Source: Chloroflexota bacterium
Lineage (GTDB): Bacteria > Chloroflexota > Dehalococcoidia > SM23-28-2 > RBG-16-64-32
Assembly (NCBI GenBank): GCA_022564695.1
Contig: JADFKX010000003.1
Coordinates: 1 to 37,498 of the forward strand
Direction: 5' to 3'
Length of the DNA stretch: 37,498 bases
Shown piece by piece: positions 19,801 through 28,350 of this stretch. Position 1 is the stretch's first letter; every line of letters begins with the position of its first letter. The notes under the pieces were generated by a model. That model was not told the DNA's origin and ran no database searches. It saw nothing but the letters and a program-made list of their open reading frames with translations. A program made the position numbers and the translations under genes.

Positions 19801-20691
19801 TTACGGCTGTGCAGGGGCGATGGTCGCGGGTTCGATCTCGAAGCTGAGTTCATCGCCGTCCGGTAGCTGCACCACTAGGCGCAGGGGGAGATCGCTGTTT
19901 GAGGCGGCATCAGAGAGCTGAACGGCCCACATGACGAACAGCGTATCCGCAGAAGCGAGCAGTGAGACGGACAGGCTTTTCTCATCGGTACAGGGGGATG
20001 ACGGCAGCAGGGCGCCGATAGCGATGAACGAGCCGCCCCAGAGGCTGAGCGAGCCGGCGGTTCCGTCGTCGGCATCGGTGCCCTGGTCGTCCGGGATTTG
20101 GACCGCGCTATCGGCGGTGGCGCTAACGGGCCCGCCGGAGGCGAGGGCGGGCTCGCTGCCGGTGTCGTGGTCGTAGGCCGTGAGGAGGTCGAACCCTTCG
20201 CAGGTGTAGCGGATGGTGAGCAGGTAGGCATCGCCCGGTAAGGCGTTATCGATTCGCAGGAGGAGGGGGATCGCTACACCCTCATGGTAGGCCGCGGCCT
20301 GCGGCAGCGCGTCGAACTGCCACTGGCCTTCATCGAAGACGGCCAGGCGGTAGAGGGGTGCGCTGAAGGTGGGGGTTGGCGTTGGTGTGGGCGTAGGTGT
20401 TGCCGTTTGGGTGGGCGTAGGTGTTTCCATCGGTGTTGCCGACGGAGTTGGCGACGACACGACTGGGGTCGAAAGCACAGGGGTAGGTGTGTCGGCGGCG
20501 CCGGTTGGCGAGTTGTCGTCCGAGTCAGACAGCCAGATGGCGAGAAGGGCGAGGGCGATGAGCAGGACGAGGAGTCCGGCTCCGGCAAGAGGCAGGAGGG
20601 GCGGTCCCGGCCGAGGGCGAGGCGGGGTTGAAGGCGGGCGCGACCAGTTCCAGCCGGACCCGCTGGAGCCGCGGCGACCGACGACGTTCAA
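19801..20691 (-). CDS. single-TM protein with Pro/Thr-rich linker and putative extracytoplasmic domain
   Basis: Pro-rich N-terminus, TM helix PLAGAGLLVLLIALALLAIWL, PTPTPTPTP linker. Confidence 0.65.
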   Translation of the reverse strand: MNVVGRRGSSGSGWNWSRPPSTPPRPRPGPPLLPLAGAGLLVLLIALALLAIWLSDSDDNSPTGAADTPTPVLSTPVVSSPTPSATPMETPTPTQTATPTPTPTPTPTFSAPLYRLAVFDEGQWQFDALPQAAAYHEGVAIPLLLRIDNALPGDAYLLTIRYTCEGFDLLTAYDHDTGSEPALASGGPVSATADSAVQIPDDQGTDADDGTAGSLSLWGGSFIAIGALLPSSPCTDEKSLSVSLLASADTLFVMWAVQLSDAASNSDLPLRLVVQLPDGDELSFEIEPATIAPAQP

Positions 20692-20806
20692 GATAGGACT
20701 CCAGAGAGAAAGGCGGGGTAGGTAGCGTAGAAATTATGGGCGCGTGGGCGAGTTATTGTCAAGTAATGACTGTCGTGAACAGATGCCCGGAACGGAGTGC
20801 GACCGT

Positions 20807-21172
20807 CTAGTTTGATACGGCGCCAGTTGTCGGGGGCCCAGTCACATATTCAATACTGACTTCTACCCAGTACCGTAGAGTTTCAATATCATTTATCATC
20901 GCTTCCGGCAAAACGACATAATCCTTCTTGACAGGCCCTTTAGGGAAATATCGAAGCTGCTTTGTACCGTTGTGTCTCATCAGAGCGTTTCGTGATTCTT
21001 CTGGCAATTTTACCGCGAAGCCGACGGGGGTTAGCGTTATGCAGATCCTTCCGTTCGCATAAACGGCAGCTCCGCTAAAGAAATGCTTGCATTCCAGATC
21101 AACATTCTTGAACTTATCGGCCGTTGCGCGGCTCATTAGTTCAGACAACTTCTCTACGTACTCTTTAGCCAT
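20807..21172 (-). CDS. TfoX N-terminal domain-like protein
   Basis: FFSGAAVYANGRICITLTPVGFAVKLPEESR, LRYFPKGPVKKDYVVLPE. Confidence 0.75.
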   Translation of the reverse strand: MAKEYVEKLSELMSRATADKFKNVDLECKHFFSGAAVYANGRICITLTPVGFAVKLPEESRNALMRHNGTKQLRYFPKGPVKKDYVVLPEAMINDIETLRYWVEVSIEYVTGPPTTGAVSN

Positions 21173-21190
21173 TGAGTGGTATCCCAGCGC

Positions 21191-22102
21191 CTAACGTATG
21201 TCGGCCTCCCGCGCCCAGACGTCAATCTTGCGCCGAAGGCGCTCGATGTCTTCCTGGGTGCCCCACACGTGGGGCCGATCGATGGCGCCCTCTGTCTCGG
21301 CCAGGAAGGTGGCGCCGGCCCAGGCCCTGAGCGGGTGGTAGTCGGGCATGGGGCCGGCCACTTCCTCGTAGCCGGAGCGCCAGGCTCGCAGGATCAGGCT
21401 TCGGGCAAGGTTAAAAAGGGCGCTGAGCGGACCCGGTGGCACCGGCGCCGCCAGGAGCGTAATTTCGGTGCGGGCCAGGTCGGCGCGGGGATCGCCGGCG
21501 GCGGCCCCAGACCAGTCAAGGATACCGGTGACGGTGGCGCCGTTGCTGACTACGTTCAGCGGGTGATAGTCCATGTGGATGAGGGAGGATGTGGATAGCC
21601 CCAAGGAGAGGGCATGAGCGGCAAGATCGGCGTACTCCTCGGTGACCCGCGACACCCAGTCATTCGGTGCGCCGGTGACGAACTCGTCGGGAGGCGTGAC
21701 GGCGTGCAGCTTCGCCTGCGTCCGTCCGAACAGGCGGCCCAGACGCCACAGCGTCCACGGCTTCTTCTCCATGAAGGCCAAGATGGGGATGCCCGGGCAC
21801 CAGGAGAGCACCATGGCCGGCAGCTCCTGAATCTCGCCGATCTTCTCGATGCGCGGGGCCGCCAGTCCGGCGGTGGCGCACGTCTCCAGCGCGAGACGCT
21901 CCCGCAAGGCGATCTCGTTTCGGCCGGGCAGGCAGAACACTCTCAGTGAGTGGTTGCGACCGTCCGGCGTGCCGAAGCGCCAGAGGAGCGTGTCCCAGCC
22001 GCCCTTCACCCGCCGCGGCTCCGAGATATCGGCGAAGCCGAGACCTGCCAGGGCCTCTCGCGGGTTTATCTGGGCCTCGATGTTCGTCAGGTCTGCGCTC
22101 AT
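21191..22102 (-). CDS. phosphotransferase (APH-like) family protein
   Basis: LIHMDYHPLNVV and GILDWSGAAAGDPRADLAR kinase motifs. Confidence 0.88.
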   Translation of the reverse strand: MSADLTNIEAQINPREALAGLGFADISEPRRVKGGWDTLLWRFGTPDGRNHSLRVFCLPGRNEIALRERLALETCATAGLAAPRIEKIGEIQELPAMVLSWCPGIPILAFMEKKPWTLWRLGRLFGRTQAKLHAVTPPDEFVTGAPNDWVSRVTEEYADLAAHALSLGLSTSSLIHMDYHPLNVVSNGATVTGILDWSGAAAGDPRADLARTEITLLAAPVPPGPLSALFNLARSLILRAWRSGYEEVAGPMPDYHPLRAWAGATFLAETEGAIDRPHVWGTQEDIERLRRKIDVWAREADIR

Positions 22103-22111
22103 CGCAGTGGT

Positions 22112-23008
22112 CTAAGGTGAAACGGCCCGAATGAACTTGAGGATGTGCTTGGCGACGGTGGACGGGTCCTCTATCAGGAGGAAGTGCCCGAGCCCGGACA
22201 GCTCGATGTAGTGCGCCTGCGGGAGCTCCTTGCTCAGGGCCCGACCCATCTCCACGTTCGCCACGGGATCGCCGTCCGCCCACACGAGCTGTATCGGCGT
22301 CTCGGTTCGCTTCAGCGCGCCCAGCCAGCGCTCCCTGTGGATGTAGCGCTCACGCATATAGGAAGCGAGGGCTGGGATGCGCCGGTTGCCGTCCTGGTAG
22401 AGCAGGAGCTCTTCCATCACCTTGGCGTCTTCCTCGCTCATCGCCTCAGGGCGTTTCATCAACGCTTTTAGCCCCTCGATGTAGATTGCGCTGACGTTCT
22501 CGCAGACGGCGATGGCCTGGGGGAGGGTCTCGTTTGACGCGAGGAGGCGCTGGAACTGAGTGACGGTGGCCTTGTCCTGCAGCGTGCTGCCGTTAAGGAT
22601 AGTGGACGAGGTGATGTGGAAGGCGAGACGCTCCTCCTGCTCGCGGGCCAGCAGCTCCGCGTGGACAGTCTGGCCCACGTCGTGGCTTACCACGTGCGCC
22701 TCATTGATCCCCAAAGCTTGCGCTAATCCCTCGAGGGAGTCCGTCTGCTGGAACAGGGAGTAGCTGTAGGCGAGGGGCTTGTCGGAGAGGCCGTAGCCCG
22801 GGAAGTCGAAGGCGACGCAGCGAAAATCGGCGGAGAGGACGTCTACAACCCCGCGCCAGTCGTAGCAGGAGGTTGGGAAGCCGTGCAGGAGGAGGATCGC
22901 CGGCCCTTCGCCCCGCTCATAGACGAACAGACGCCGGCCGTCCACCTCAACGCGTCGCCCCTCGCCGAGCCAGCGTCGCGTAGGCGGTGAGAATTCGGAT
23001 TCGTCCAC
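22112..23008 (-). CDS. alpha/beta hydrolase (haloalkane dehalogenase/epoxide hydrolase-like)
   Basis: ILLLHGFPTSCYDW, FDFPGYGLSDKP, VSHDVGQTVH, GLGHFLLIEDP; GTG 23008 with AGAGGAG SD. Confidence 0.87.
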   Translation of the reverse strand: MDESEFSPPTRRWLGEGRRVEVDGRRLFVYERGEGPAILLLHGFPTSCYDWRGVVDVLSADFRCVAFDFPGYGLSDKPLAYSYSLFQQTDSLEGLAQALGINEAHVVSHDVGQTVHAELLAREQEERLAFHITSSTILNGSTLQDKATVTQFQRLLASNETLPQAIAVCENVSAIYIEGLKALMKRPEAMSEEDAKVMEELLLYQDGNRRIPALASYMRERYIHRERWLGALKRTETPIQLVWADGDPVANVEMGRALSKELPQAHYIELSGLGHFLLIEDPSTVAKHILKFIRAVSP

Positions 23009-23069
23009 AGTTACTCCTCTCTTGCGGCGGCCGCTAGTCAAAGGGAGGCGTGTCAGGATCGTAAGCCCG

Positions 23070-24323
23070 TCAGGCGCGGGCGGCTATCGTCTCTCCGATC
23101 TCGGTTAGGGCGCCGTCCATGGCGTCCAGCACTTCGTCCACCTCGTTCGCCTGGATGATCAGCGGCGGCATGAGCTGGAGGATGTTGGGGTTGTAGTGGG
23201 CGTAGACAGCGATAACGCCTCGCTTGGCGAGGGCGCGCATCGCCAACATGCCGCACTCTTCGCGGGACATGACCACGCCGATCATCAACCCGCGGCGGTT
23301 CAACCCCTTGAGCATATCGGGGTGCTTCTCCCTTAGGGCCGCGAAGCCATCTTCGAAGCGCTGGCCCATCGCCTGTACGTGCTCCGAGAAGCCGGGCTCT
23401 GTGATCTGGTCCAGCATCGCCAGGGCGGTGACGCAGCCCAGCTCCGAGCCGCCCGTGGAGGAGAGGTGCGCGAAGGCGTTGTCGTCGAAGAAGGACTGGA
23501 TGGGCTTGCGGTAGGTGGCGGTGGATAGCGGGTAGATGGCCGCGCTCATCCCTTTGCCGCAGACCATGATGTCCGGGAGTATGTCCCATTCTTCGTAGGC
23601 CCAGAGTCGCCCCGTGCGTCCCAGGCCAGCCTGCACCTCGTCCAGGATAAGGATGACGCCCCGCTCGTCGCACAGGCTGCGGACGCGCGGATACCAGTCG
23701 TCGGGGGGGATGGGGAAGCCGGCGGTGGCGGGGATCGTCTCCATGATGACGGCGGCGACATCGTCGGTGACGGCCGCCTCCAGCGCGTTGTAGTCACCGA
23801 AGGGGACGCGGCGGAAGCCGGGGGCCAGGGGTCCCCACTTGTCGCCGAACTCGTCGGTGGCGGCCAGGGCGAGGCCGGTATGGCCGTGGTATCCTTTTTC
23901 GGCGGAGACGACGCCGGGCTTGCCGGTATGGCCGCGGGCGAGCTTCAGGGCGAAGTCGATCGCCTCGCCGCCGGAGGAGCCGAAGGTAGTGTACTGGAGG
24001 TCGCCCGGTGTGAGCTCGGCAAGACGCTTGGCCAGGAGGCCGCGATAGCCGCTGGCCAGCATGTGGTCACTTATATCGATCTCGTCCAGGGCGTTCTTCA
24101 GGGCGGCGATTACGCGCGGCGGCCGGTGGCCCAGGTTGAACACGCCGCCGGCGCTGCGGCAGTCGATCCAGGAGCGCTTGCCGTCGTAGTCCCACACGCG
24201 GACGCCTTCGCGGCGGCCGGGGATGAAGTCCACGCCCCACATGCGGTACATCTTCACCTTCTGAGGCGATACGTAGTCGGCAAAGTATTCCAGGAGCTGT
24301 TCCTGGGACGGCTGTTCGGTCAT
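23070..24323 (-). CDS. class III PLP-dependent aminotransferase
   Basis: FGSSGGEAIDFALKLAR, LILDEVQAGLGRTG, MVCGKGMSAAIYP PLP lysine. Confidence 0.9.
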   Translation of the reverse strand: MTEQPSQEQLLEYFADYVSPQKVKMYRMWGVDFIPGRREGVRVWDYDGKRSWIDCRSAGGVFNLGHRPPRVIAALKNALDEIDISDHMLASGYRGLLAKRLAELTPGDLQYTTFGSSGGEAIDFALKLARGHTGKPGVVSAEKGYHGHTGLALAATDEFGDKWGPLAPGFRRVPFGDYNALEAAVTDDVAAVIMETIPATAGFPIPPDDWYPRVRSLCDERGVILILDEVQAGLGRTGRLWAYEEWDILPDIMVCGKGMSAAIYPLSTATYRKPIQSFFDDNAFAHLSSTGGSELGCVTALAMLDQITEPGFSEHVQAMGQRFEDGFAALREKHPDMLKGLNRRGLMIGVVMSREECGMLAMRALAKRGVIAVYAHYNPNILQLMPPLIIQANEVDEVLDAMDGALTEIGETIAARA

Positions 24324-24557
24324 GGGGCACCTCTCTCCGTGATAAGTCAGTGGCCTCGGGGCCAAGAGACCAGATTTGGTGGCCGCTGTCAACCGAGGGC
24401 GGAGGCGGCTGTAGCGCTGGTTGGGGTGCGTCCAAAGATGAGGATGATCGCCGCCTTCACTAATCGTTAACCTTGGTTCAGTTTGGGCCCGTAACACGGG
24501 GTTGGCTACCGAGTCTCTGATGGTGAATCTATTCCGTTTAGTTTAAGGGGGAGGCGC

Positions 24558-25517
24558 ATGTCCGGAAACGGCCACCGCCAGACATACAACATCGAGGGCT
24601 TCGAGGAGCGGGCGCGCACGTCTACCCGGCGTGTGGATAGAAGCGGCACAGCGCCGCACAGGTTCGGCAAGTGGCTCTGGGTAGCCGGAGCCGTCATCAT
24701 CGTCGCCTCCATAACGGTGCTACTGATGGGCCAGGAGCCCACCTTGTTCAACTATCTGTCCACGTCTGCGCTTCTCGGCTCCATGGGGCTCCTGGCGTTA
24801 GTCTCGGCGTCTCGCGCCCTCAACGTCGGCGCACGCTACGAGGAGACGATACTCCAAGTGGAGGAGGTAGAGCGTAGCTACCACTCTCTGCGCCAGGTCG
24901 TTACCTCGGCGATGGATCTGCGCGATAACGTGACCGGCGGCCACTCTGACCGGGTCGTGCATCTGTCTTTGGAGCTGGGACGGGGTTTGGGCTTGACGGA
25001 AGACCGTCTCCAGCAGTTGGAGTGGGCTGCTTTCCTGCACGACATCGGCAAGATCCACGTCCATGAGGAGATACTCACCAAGCCCGGACCACTGGATGCC
25101 AGCGAGTGGGGCGAGATGCGGCAGCACGCGTTCTTCAGCTATTCAATATTGACGCAGGTTGACGAGCTGAGCGAGATAGCGGAGATAGTGTACTGTCATC
25201 ATGAGCGGTACGACGGTAAGGGGTATCCACGTTGTCTGCGGGGCGCCGAGATACCCCTGGCGGCGCGCATTTTCTCGGTGGCCGACGCATACGACGCCAT
25301 GGTGTCGCAGCGACCCTATCGCGAGCCTCTGAGCCACGAGTGCGCCGTGCGCGAGATCATCAGCAACGCCGGGACCCAGTTCGATCCGCAGATGGTGGCC
25401 GCGTTCGCCCGGTGGGCGATCTCGACCGGTGACGATGGCATTGGACGCATGGTGGAGGATGAGATGGAGCGGCTGCCCGCCGGCCTGCCGCAGCTTGACC
25501 GTGCCAACTGGGCCTAG
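24558..25517 (+). CDS. membrane-anchored HD-GYP domain protein (putative c-di-GMP phosphodiesterase)
   Basis: Two TM helices; HSDRVVHLS, FLHDIGKI, CHHERYDGKGYP, RIFSVADAYDAM. Confidence 0.92.
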   Translation: MSGNGHRQTYNIEGFEERARTSTRRVDRSGTAPHRFGKWLWVAGAVIIVASITVLLMGQEPTLFNYLSTSALLGSMGLLALVSASRALNVGARYEETILQVEEVERSYHSLRQVVTSAMDLRDNVTGGHSDRVVHLSLELGRGLGLTEDRLQQLEWAAFLHDIGKIHVHEEILTKPGPLDASEWGEMRQHAFFSYSILTQVDELSEIAEIVYCHHERYDGKGYPRCLRGAEIPLAARIFSVADAYDAMVSQRPYREPLSHECAVREIISNAGTQFDPQMVAAFARWAISTGDDGIGRMVEDEMERLPAGLPQLDRANWA

Positions 25518-25592
25518 GCGTAACGGAGTCCTGACGACGGCCAGCCTCAGGCGGGTCGTTATCCATTTAGCGGATGCTACAATGCATCCCGC

Positions 25593-26399
25593 ATGATCAC
25601 TGACGTCCACCATGTGGGGATTGCCGTCCGCGATATGGAGGCGGCGCTGCGCTTCTACGCGGAGGCGCTGGGCCTGCCCCTGGTCAAGCGGGGCGAGGCC
25701 CCGGCACGGGGGGCGCGGGTAGCGCTGCTGGCTGTCGGCGGCAGCTACCTGGAGCTGGTGGAGCCGACGAGGGACGACTCGCCGTTCGCTGAGCATATCG
25801 CAGAGCGGGGTGAGGGGTTGCACCACGTTGCCCTGGGTACGGACGATGTGGATGCGCTGGTGGCCGAACTGCGGGCGAAGGACGTGCCGCTACAGGACGC
25901 GGAGCCGCGCGAGGGGTTCACGGGTCGCCTGAGCTACCTGGCGCCAGAGGCGATGGACGGGGCGTTGCTGGAGGTGGTGCAACCGCCGCGTGAGCTATTC
26001 GGCGGCAGCGCCGGCGATTGTCCGGTATCACGGATAGACCATGTGGTGTTGCATCTCCCGAATGTGGAGGGGGCGTGCGGGCGCATGCGCGAGTACTTTG
26101 GCGTGGAGACGAAGCGCACGTTCGAGCGGGGCGAGATGCGGTTCAGCTTCCTGCGCCCCGGCGACGTGATAATGGAGCTGATCGGGCCAAAGAAGCCGCC
26201 GTCCGAGGCGCGGCCCGGGTCCATCGCCGGGCTGGCGTTCGAAGTTACGGATATCGAAGCGCTGACAGCAGACCTCAAGGAGCGGGGGCTGCCGGTGGGG
26301 GAGCCGCACGCGGCGCTCCAGGGAGGGCGTATCGTGAGCGTCAACGCCAGCGGGGCCTGCGGCGTGCCGGTGGCGTTCATCGACTTTTCGGATGGATAG
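25593..26399 (+). CDS. two-domain VOC/glyoxalase-fold protein (methylmalonyl-CoA epimerase-like N-terminal domain)
   Basis: DVHHVGIAVRDMEAALRFYAEALGL, LHHVALGTDDVDALVAEL, second domain RIDHVVLHLPNVEGACGRMREYFGV. Confidence 0.85.
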   Translation: MITDVHHVGIAVRDMEAALRFYAEALGLPLVKRGEAPARGARVALLAVGGSYLELVEPTRDDSPFAEHIAERGEGLHHVALGTDDVDALVAELRAKDVPLQDAEPREGFTGRLSYLAPEAMDGALLEVVQPPRELFGGSAGDCPVSRIDHVVLHLPNVEGACGRMREYFGVETKRTFERGEMRFSFLRPGDVIMELIGPKKPPSEARPGSIAGLAFEVTDIEALTADLKERGLPVGEPHAALQGGRIVSVNASGACGVPVAFIDFSDG

Positions 26400-26516
26400 G
26401 CCACTGAGTTCGCCCTTCTAGTGCAGTGCAGTTGTACGGTCGTACCCCGCGCCGCAGGTAGCACAGCATAGATCGAGATCATGGCAAAAGGGGGTGCCTG
26501 CGGTCGTTTCCCGTGC

Positions 26517-26545
26517 TTGATTGTTGGCAGGGGGGCTGATATGAT
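26517..26545 (+). promoter_or_regulatory. sigma70-like promoter (TTGATT-17 bp-TATGAT)
   Basis: TTGATT 26517-26522, TATGAT 26540-26545. Confidence 0.6.
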
Positions 26546-26636
26546 TTAGGTAGATTGAGGCACAATAACGATAACCTTCGTCCGTTAAGTGCGCCGTTCT
26601 CTTGTAAGTAGACACAGATTGACAACGAGGTAAAGA

Positions 26637-26840
26637 TTGTCTGTTTTCTCACTATATGTTGATCCAACGGCTGCGGGCCTGGGCCTCCAGATGTTGCTTG
26701 GTGGGGTTGTCGGTGGTCTAGTGACGATTAAGCTTTTCTGGGGACGTGTTTTCTCGATGTTCCGCAGGACCGAGGAAGAGACGGAAGACACTTCGGCTGG
26801 CGGCGAGGAGCCGAGCGAAGCGATGGAAGAAGAGGCCTAG
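26637..26840 (+). CDS. small single-TM protein with acidic C-terminal tail
   Basis: GLGLQMLLGGVVGGLVTIKLFWGRVFSMF then EEETEDTSAGGEEPSEAMEEEA; TTG start. Confidence 0.65.
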   Translation: MSVFSLYVDPTAAGLGLQMLLGGVVGGLVTIKLFWGRVFSMFRRTEEETEDTSAGGEEPSEAMEEEA

Positions 26841-26946
26841 CCGTTCTGACAGACGGCTGGAACTGGGCCCCGCCCCGGCCAAGGCACGATTCCGAACAAG
26901 CGCTACGCCTGGTTACGGCGTTTGGGCTAAGCGCGGGCTAAAACGA

Positions 26947-28347
26947 ATGGTACATCGGGACCCAGGGTCCTTTCGGGACCCCGCAGGAGGGGTCTTGCTG
27001 GGCGACCGTCGAGTATACCGCTATTTCACCGGCCAGCACGCGACGGAGTTCACGGCCTTGCTTGAGACTGGGCTCCTGGACTCGTTTGTGAAGAGCGGCG
27101 CGGTGATAGGGACCAAGCCCATCGCGATCGAGGAGGCTGCTGAGCTATATCGCGCGGCCCCCGACATAGGCTTGGTAGTTGAGCACCCGCGGATACCGTT
27201 CATCTCCTACGTATACGAGTGGCCGTTTGAGATGCTAAAGGCGGCGGCGATCCGCTCTCTGGAGATCCTGCAAACGTCCTTAGACAAGGGTTTCATCCTG
27301 AAGGACGCAACGCCTTACAACATCCAGTTTGTGGGGCTCAACCCTCTGCTGATCGACGTGGGATCCTTCGAGCGGTACGAGGAAGGGATACCCTGGATGG
27401 GCTATTCCCAGTTCTGCCACACCTTTCTTAATCCGTTACTTCTCCAGTCCATCACCGGCGTCCCGTTTCAGATGTGGATGCGCAGCTCTCTGGAGGGGAT
27501 AGACCCAGTCCACCTCAACAGTCTAATCCCCCTTAGACACAAGCTGCGGAAGAACGTCTTTATCGACGTCGTCCTCCAGGCGTGGTTCAGTCGGAGGTAT
27601 GTATCGCGGCGCAGTGATGCGCCGAAGCTTCGAGAACGATCCATTCCAAAGGGTGTCATCACGGGGCTTGTTAATCGGCTGACGAAGAGCGTGTCGGGGC
27701 TGAAACGGCGAGGTAAGGCTCATTCTACCTGGCTGGACTACGAGGAGCAGTGTCACTATGAGCCGGAAGCGCTGCAGTTCAAGGATCGCTTCGTAGAGGA
27801 AGCGCTGGCGAAGGCGAGGCCACGGATGGTCTGGGACTTGGGCTGCAATGTGGGGCGCTACAGCGTGATGGCTTCGCGCTGCGCTGATTACGTGGTAGCC
27901 ATGGACAGCGACGAGGCGACGGTTGGCGCCCTATACGAGCGGATAAGGGGCCAGCAGACTAACGTCTTGCCCCTGACGGTCGACCTGATGAACCCCTCGC
28001 CCGGCCAGGGCTGGGCTCAGGAGGAGAGGCGGGGTCTGGGAGAACGCGGCGCCGCCGATTTCGTCCTCTGTCTCGCCCTGGTGCACCATCTGGCGATCAG
28101 CGGCAACGTTCCCCTGAGTAAGATCGTAGAGTGGCTCTCTACCATCACGGAGGCGGGCGTTGTGGAGTTCGTGCCGAAGAGCGACCCGATGGTGCAAGCG
28201 CTGCTGCGCACCCGTCAGGATGTGTACAGCGGCTATACGCAGGACGCCTTCGAGGAAGCTCTCAGAGAGCAGTTTGAGATAACTGATGTGGCTTGCCTGC
28301 CCAAGTCAGAGCGAGTTCTCTACCAGTTTTGCCATAAGCAGCGTTAG
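26947..28347 (+). CDS. SAM-dependent methyltransferase with N-terminal kinase-fold-like region (NoeA-like)
   Basis: ILKDATPYNIQFVGLNPLLIDVGSFER; MVWDLGCNVGRYSVMASRCADYVVAMDSDE motif I/II; ATG 26947 preferred over ORF-track start. Confidence 0.75.
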   Translation: MVHRDPGSFRDPAGGVLLGDRRVYRYFTGQHATEFTALLETGLLDSFVKSGAVIGTKPIAIEEAAELYRAAPDIGLVVEHPRIPFISYVYEWPFEMLKAAAIRSLEILQTSLDKGFILKDATPYNIQFVGLNPLLIDVGSFERYEEGIPWMGYSQFCHTFLNPLLLQSITGVPFQMWMRSSLEGIDPVHLNSLIPLRHKLRKNVFIDVVLQAWFSRRYVSRRSDAPKLRERSIPKGVITGLVNRLTKSVSGLKRRGKAHSTWLDYEEQCHYEPEALQFKDRFVEEALAKARPRMVWDLGCNVGRYSVMASRCADYVVAMDSDEATVGALYERIRGQQTNVLPLTVDLMNPSPGQGWAQEERRGLGERGAADFVLCLALVHHLAISGNVPLSKIVEWLSTITEAGVVEFVPKSDPMVQALLRTRQDVYSGYTQDAFEEALREQFEITDVACLPKSERVLYQFCHKQR

Positions 28348-28350
28348 CTC

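Noticed and set aside
26746-26946. Upstream-extended start of the methyltransferase ORF
   Set aside because: It overlaps the small TM gene in another frame and is Arg-rich filler; ATG 26947 gives a sensible N-terminus.
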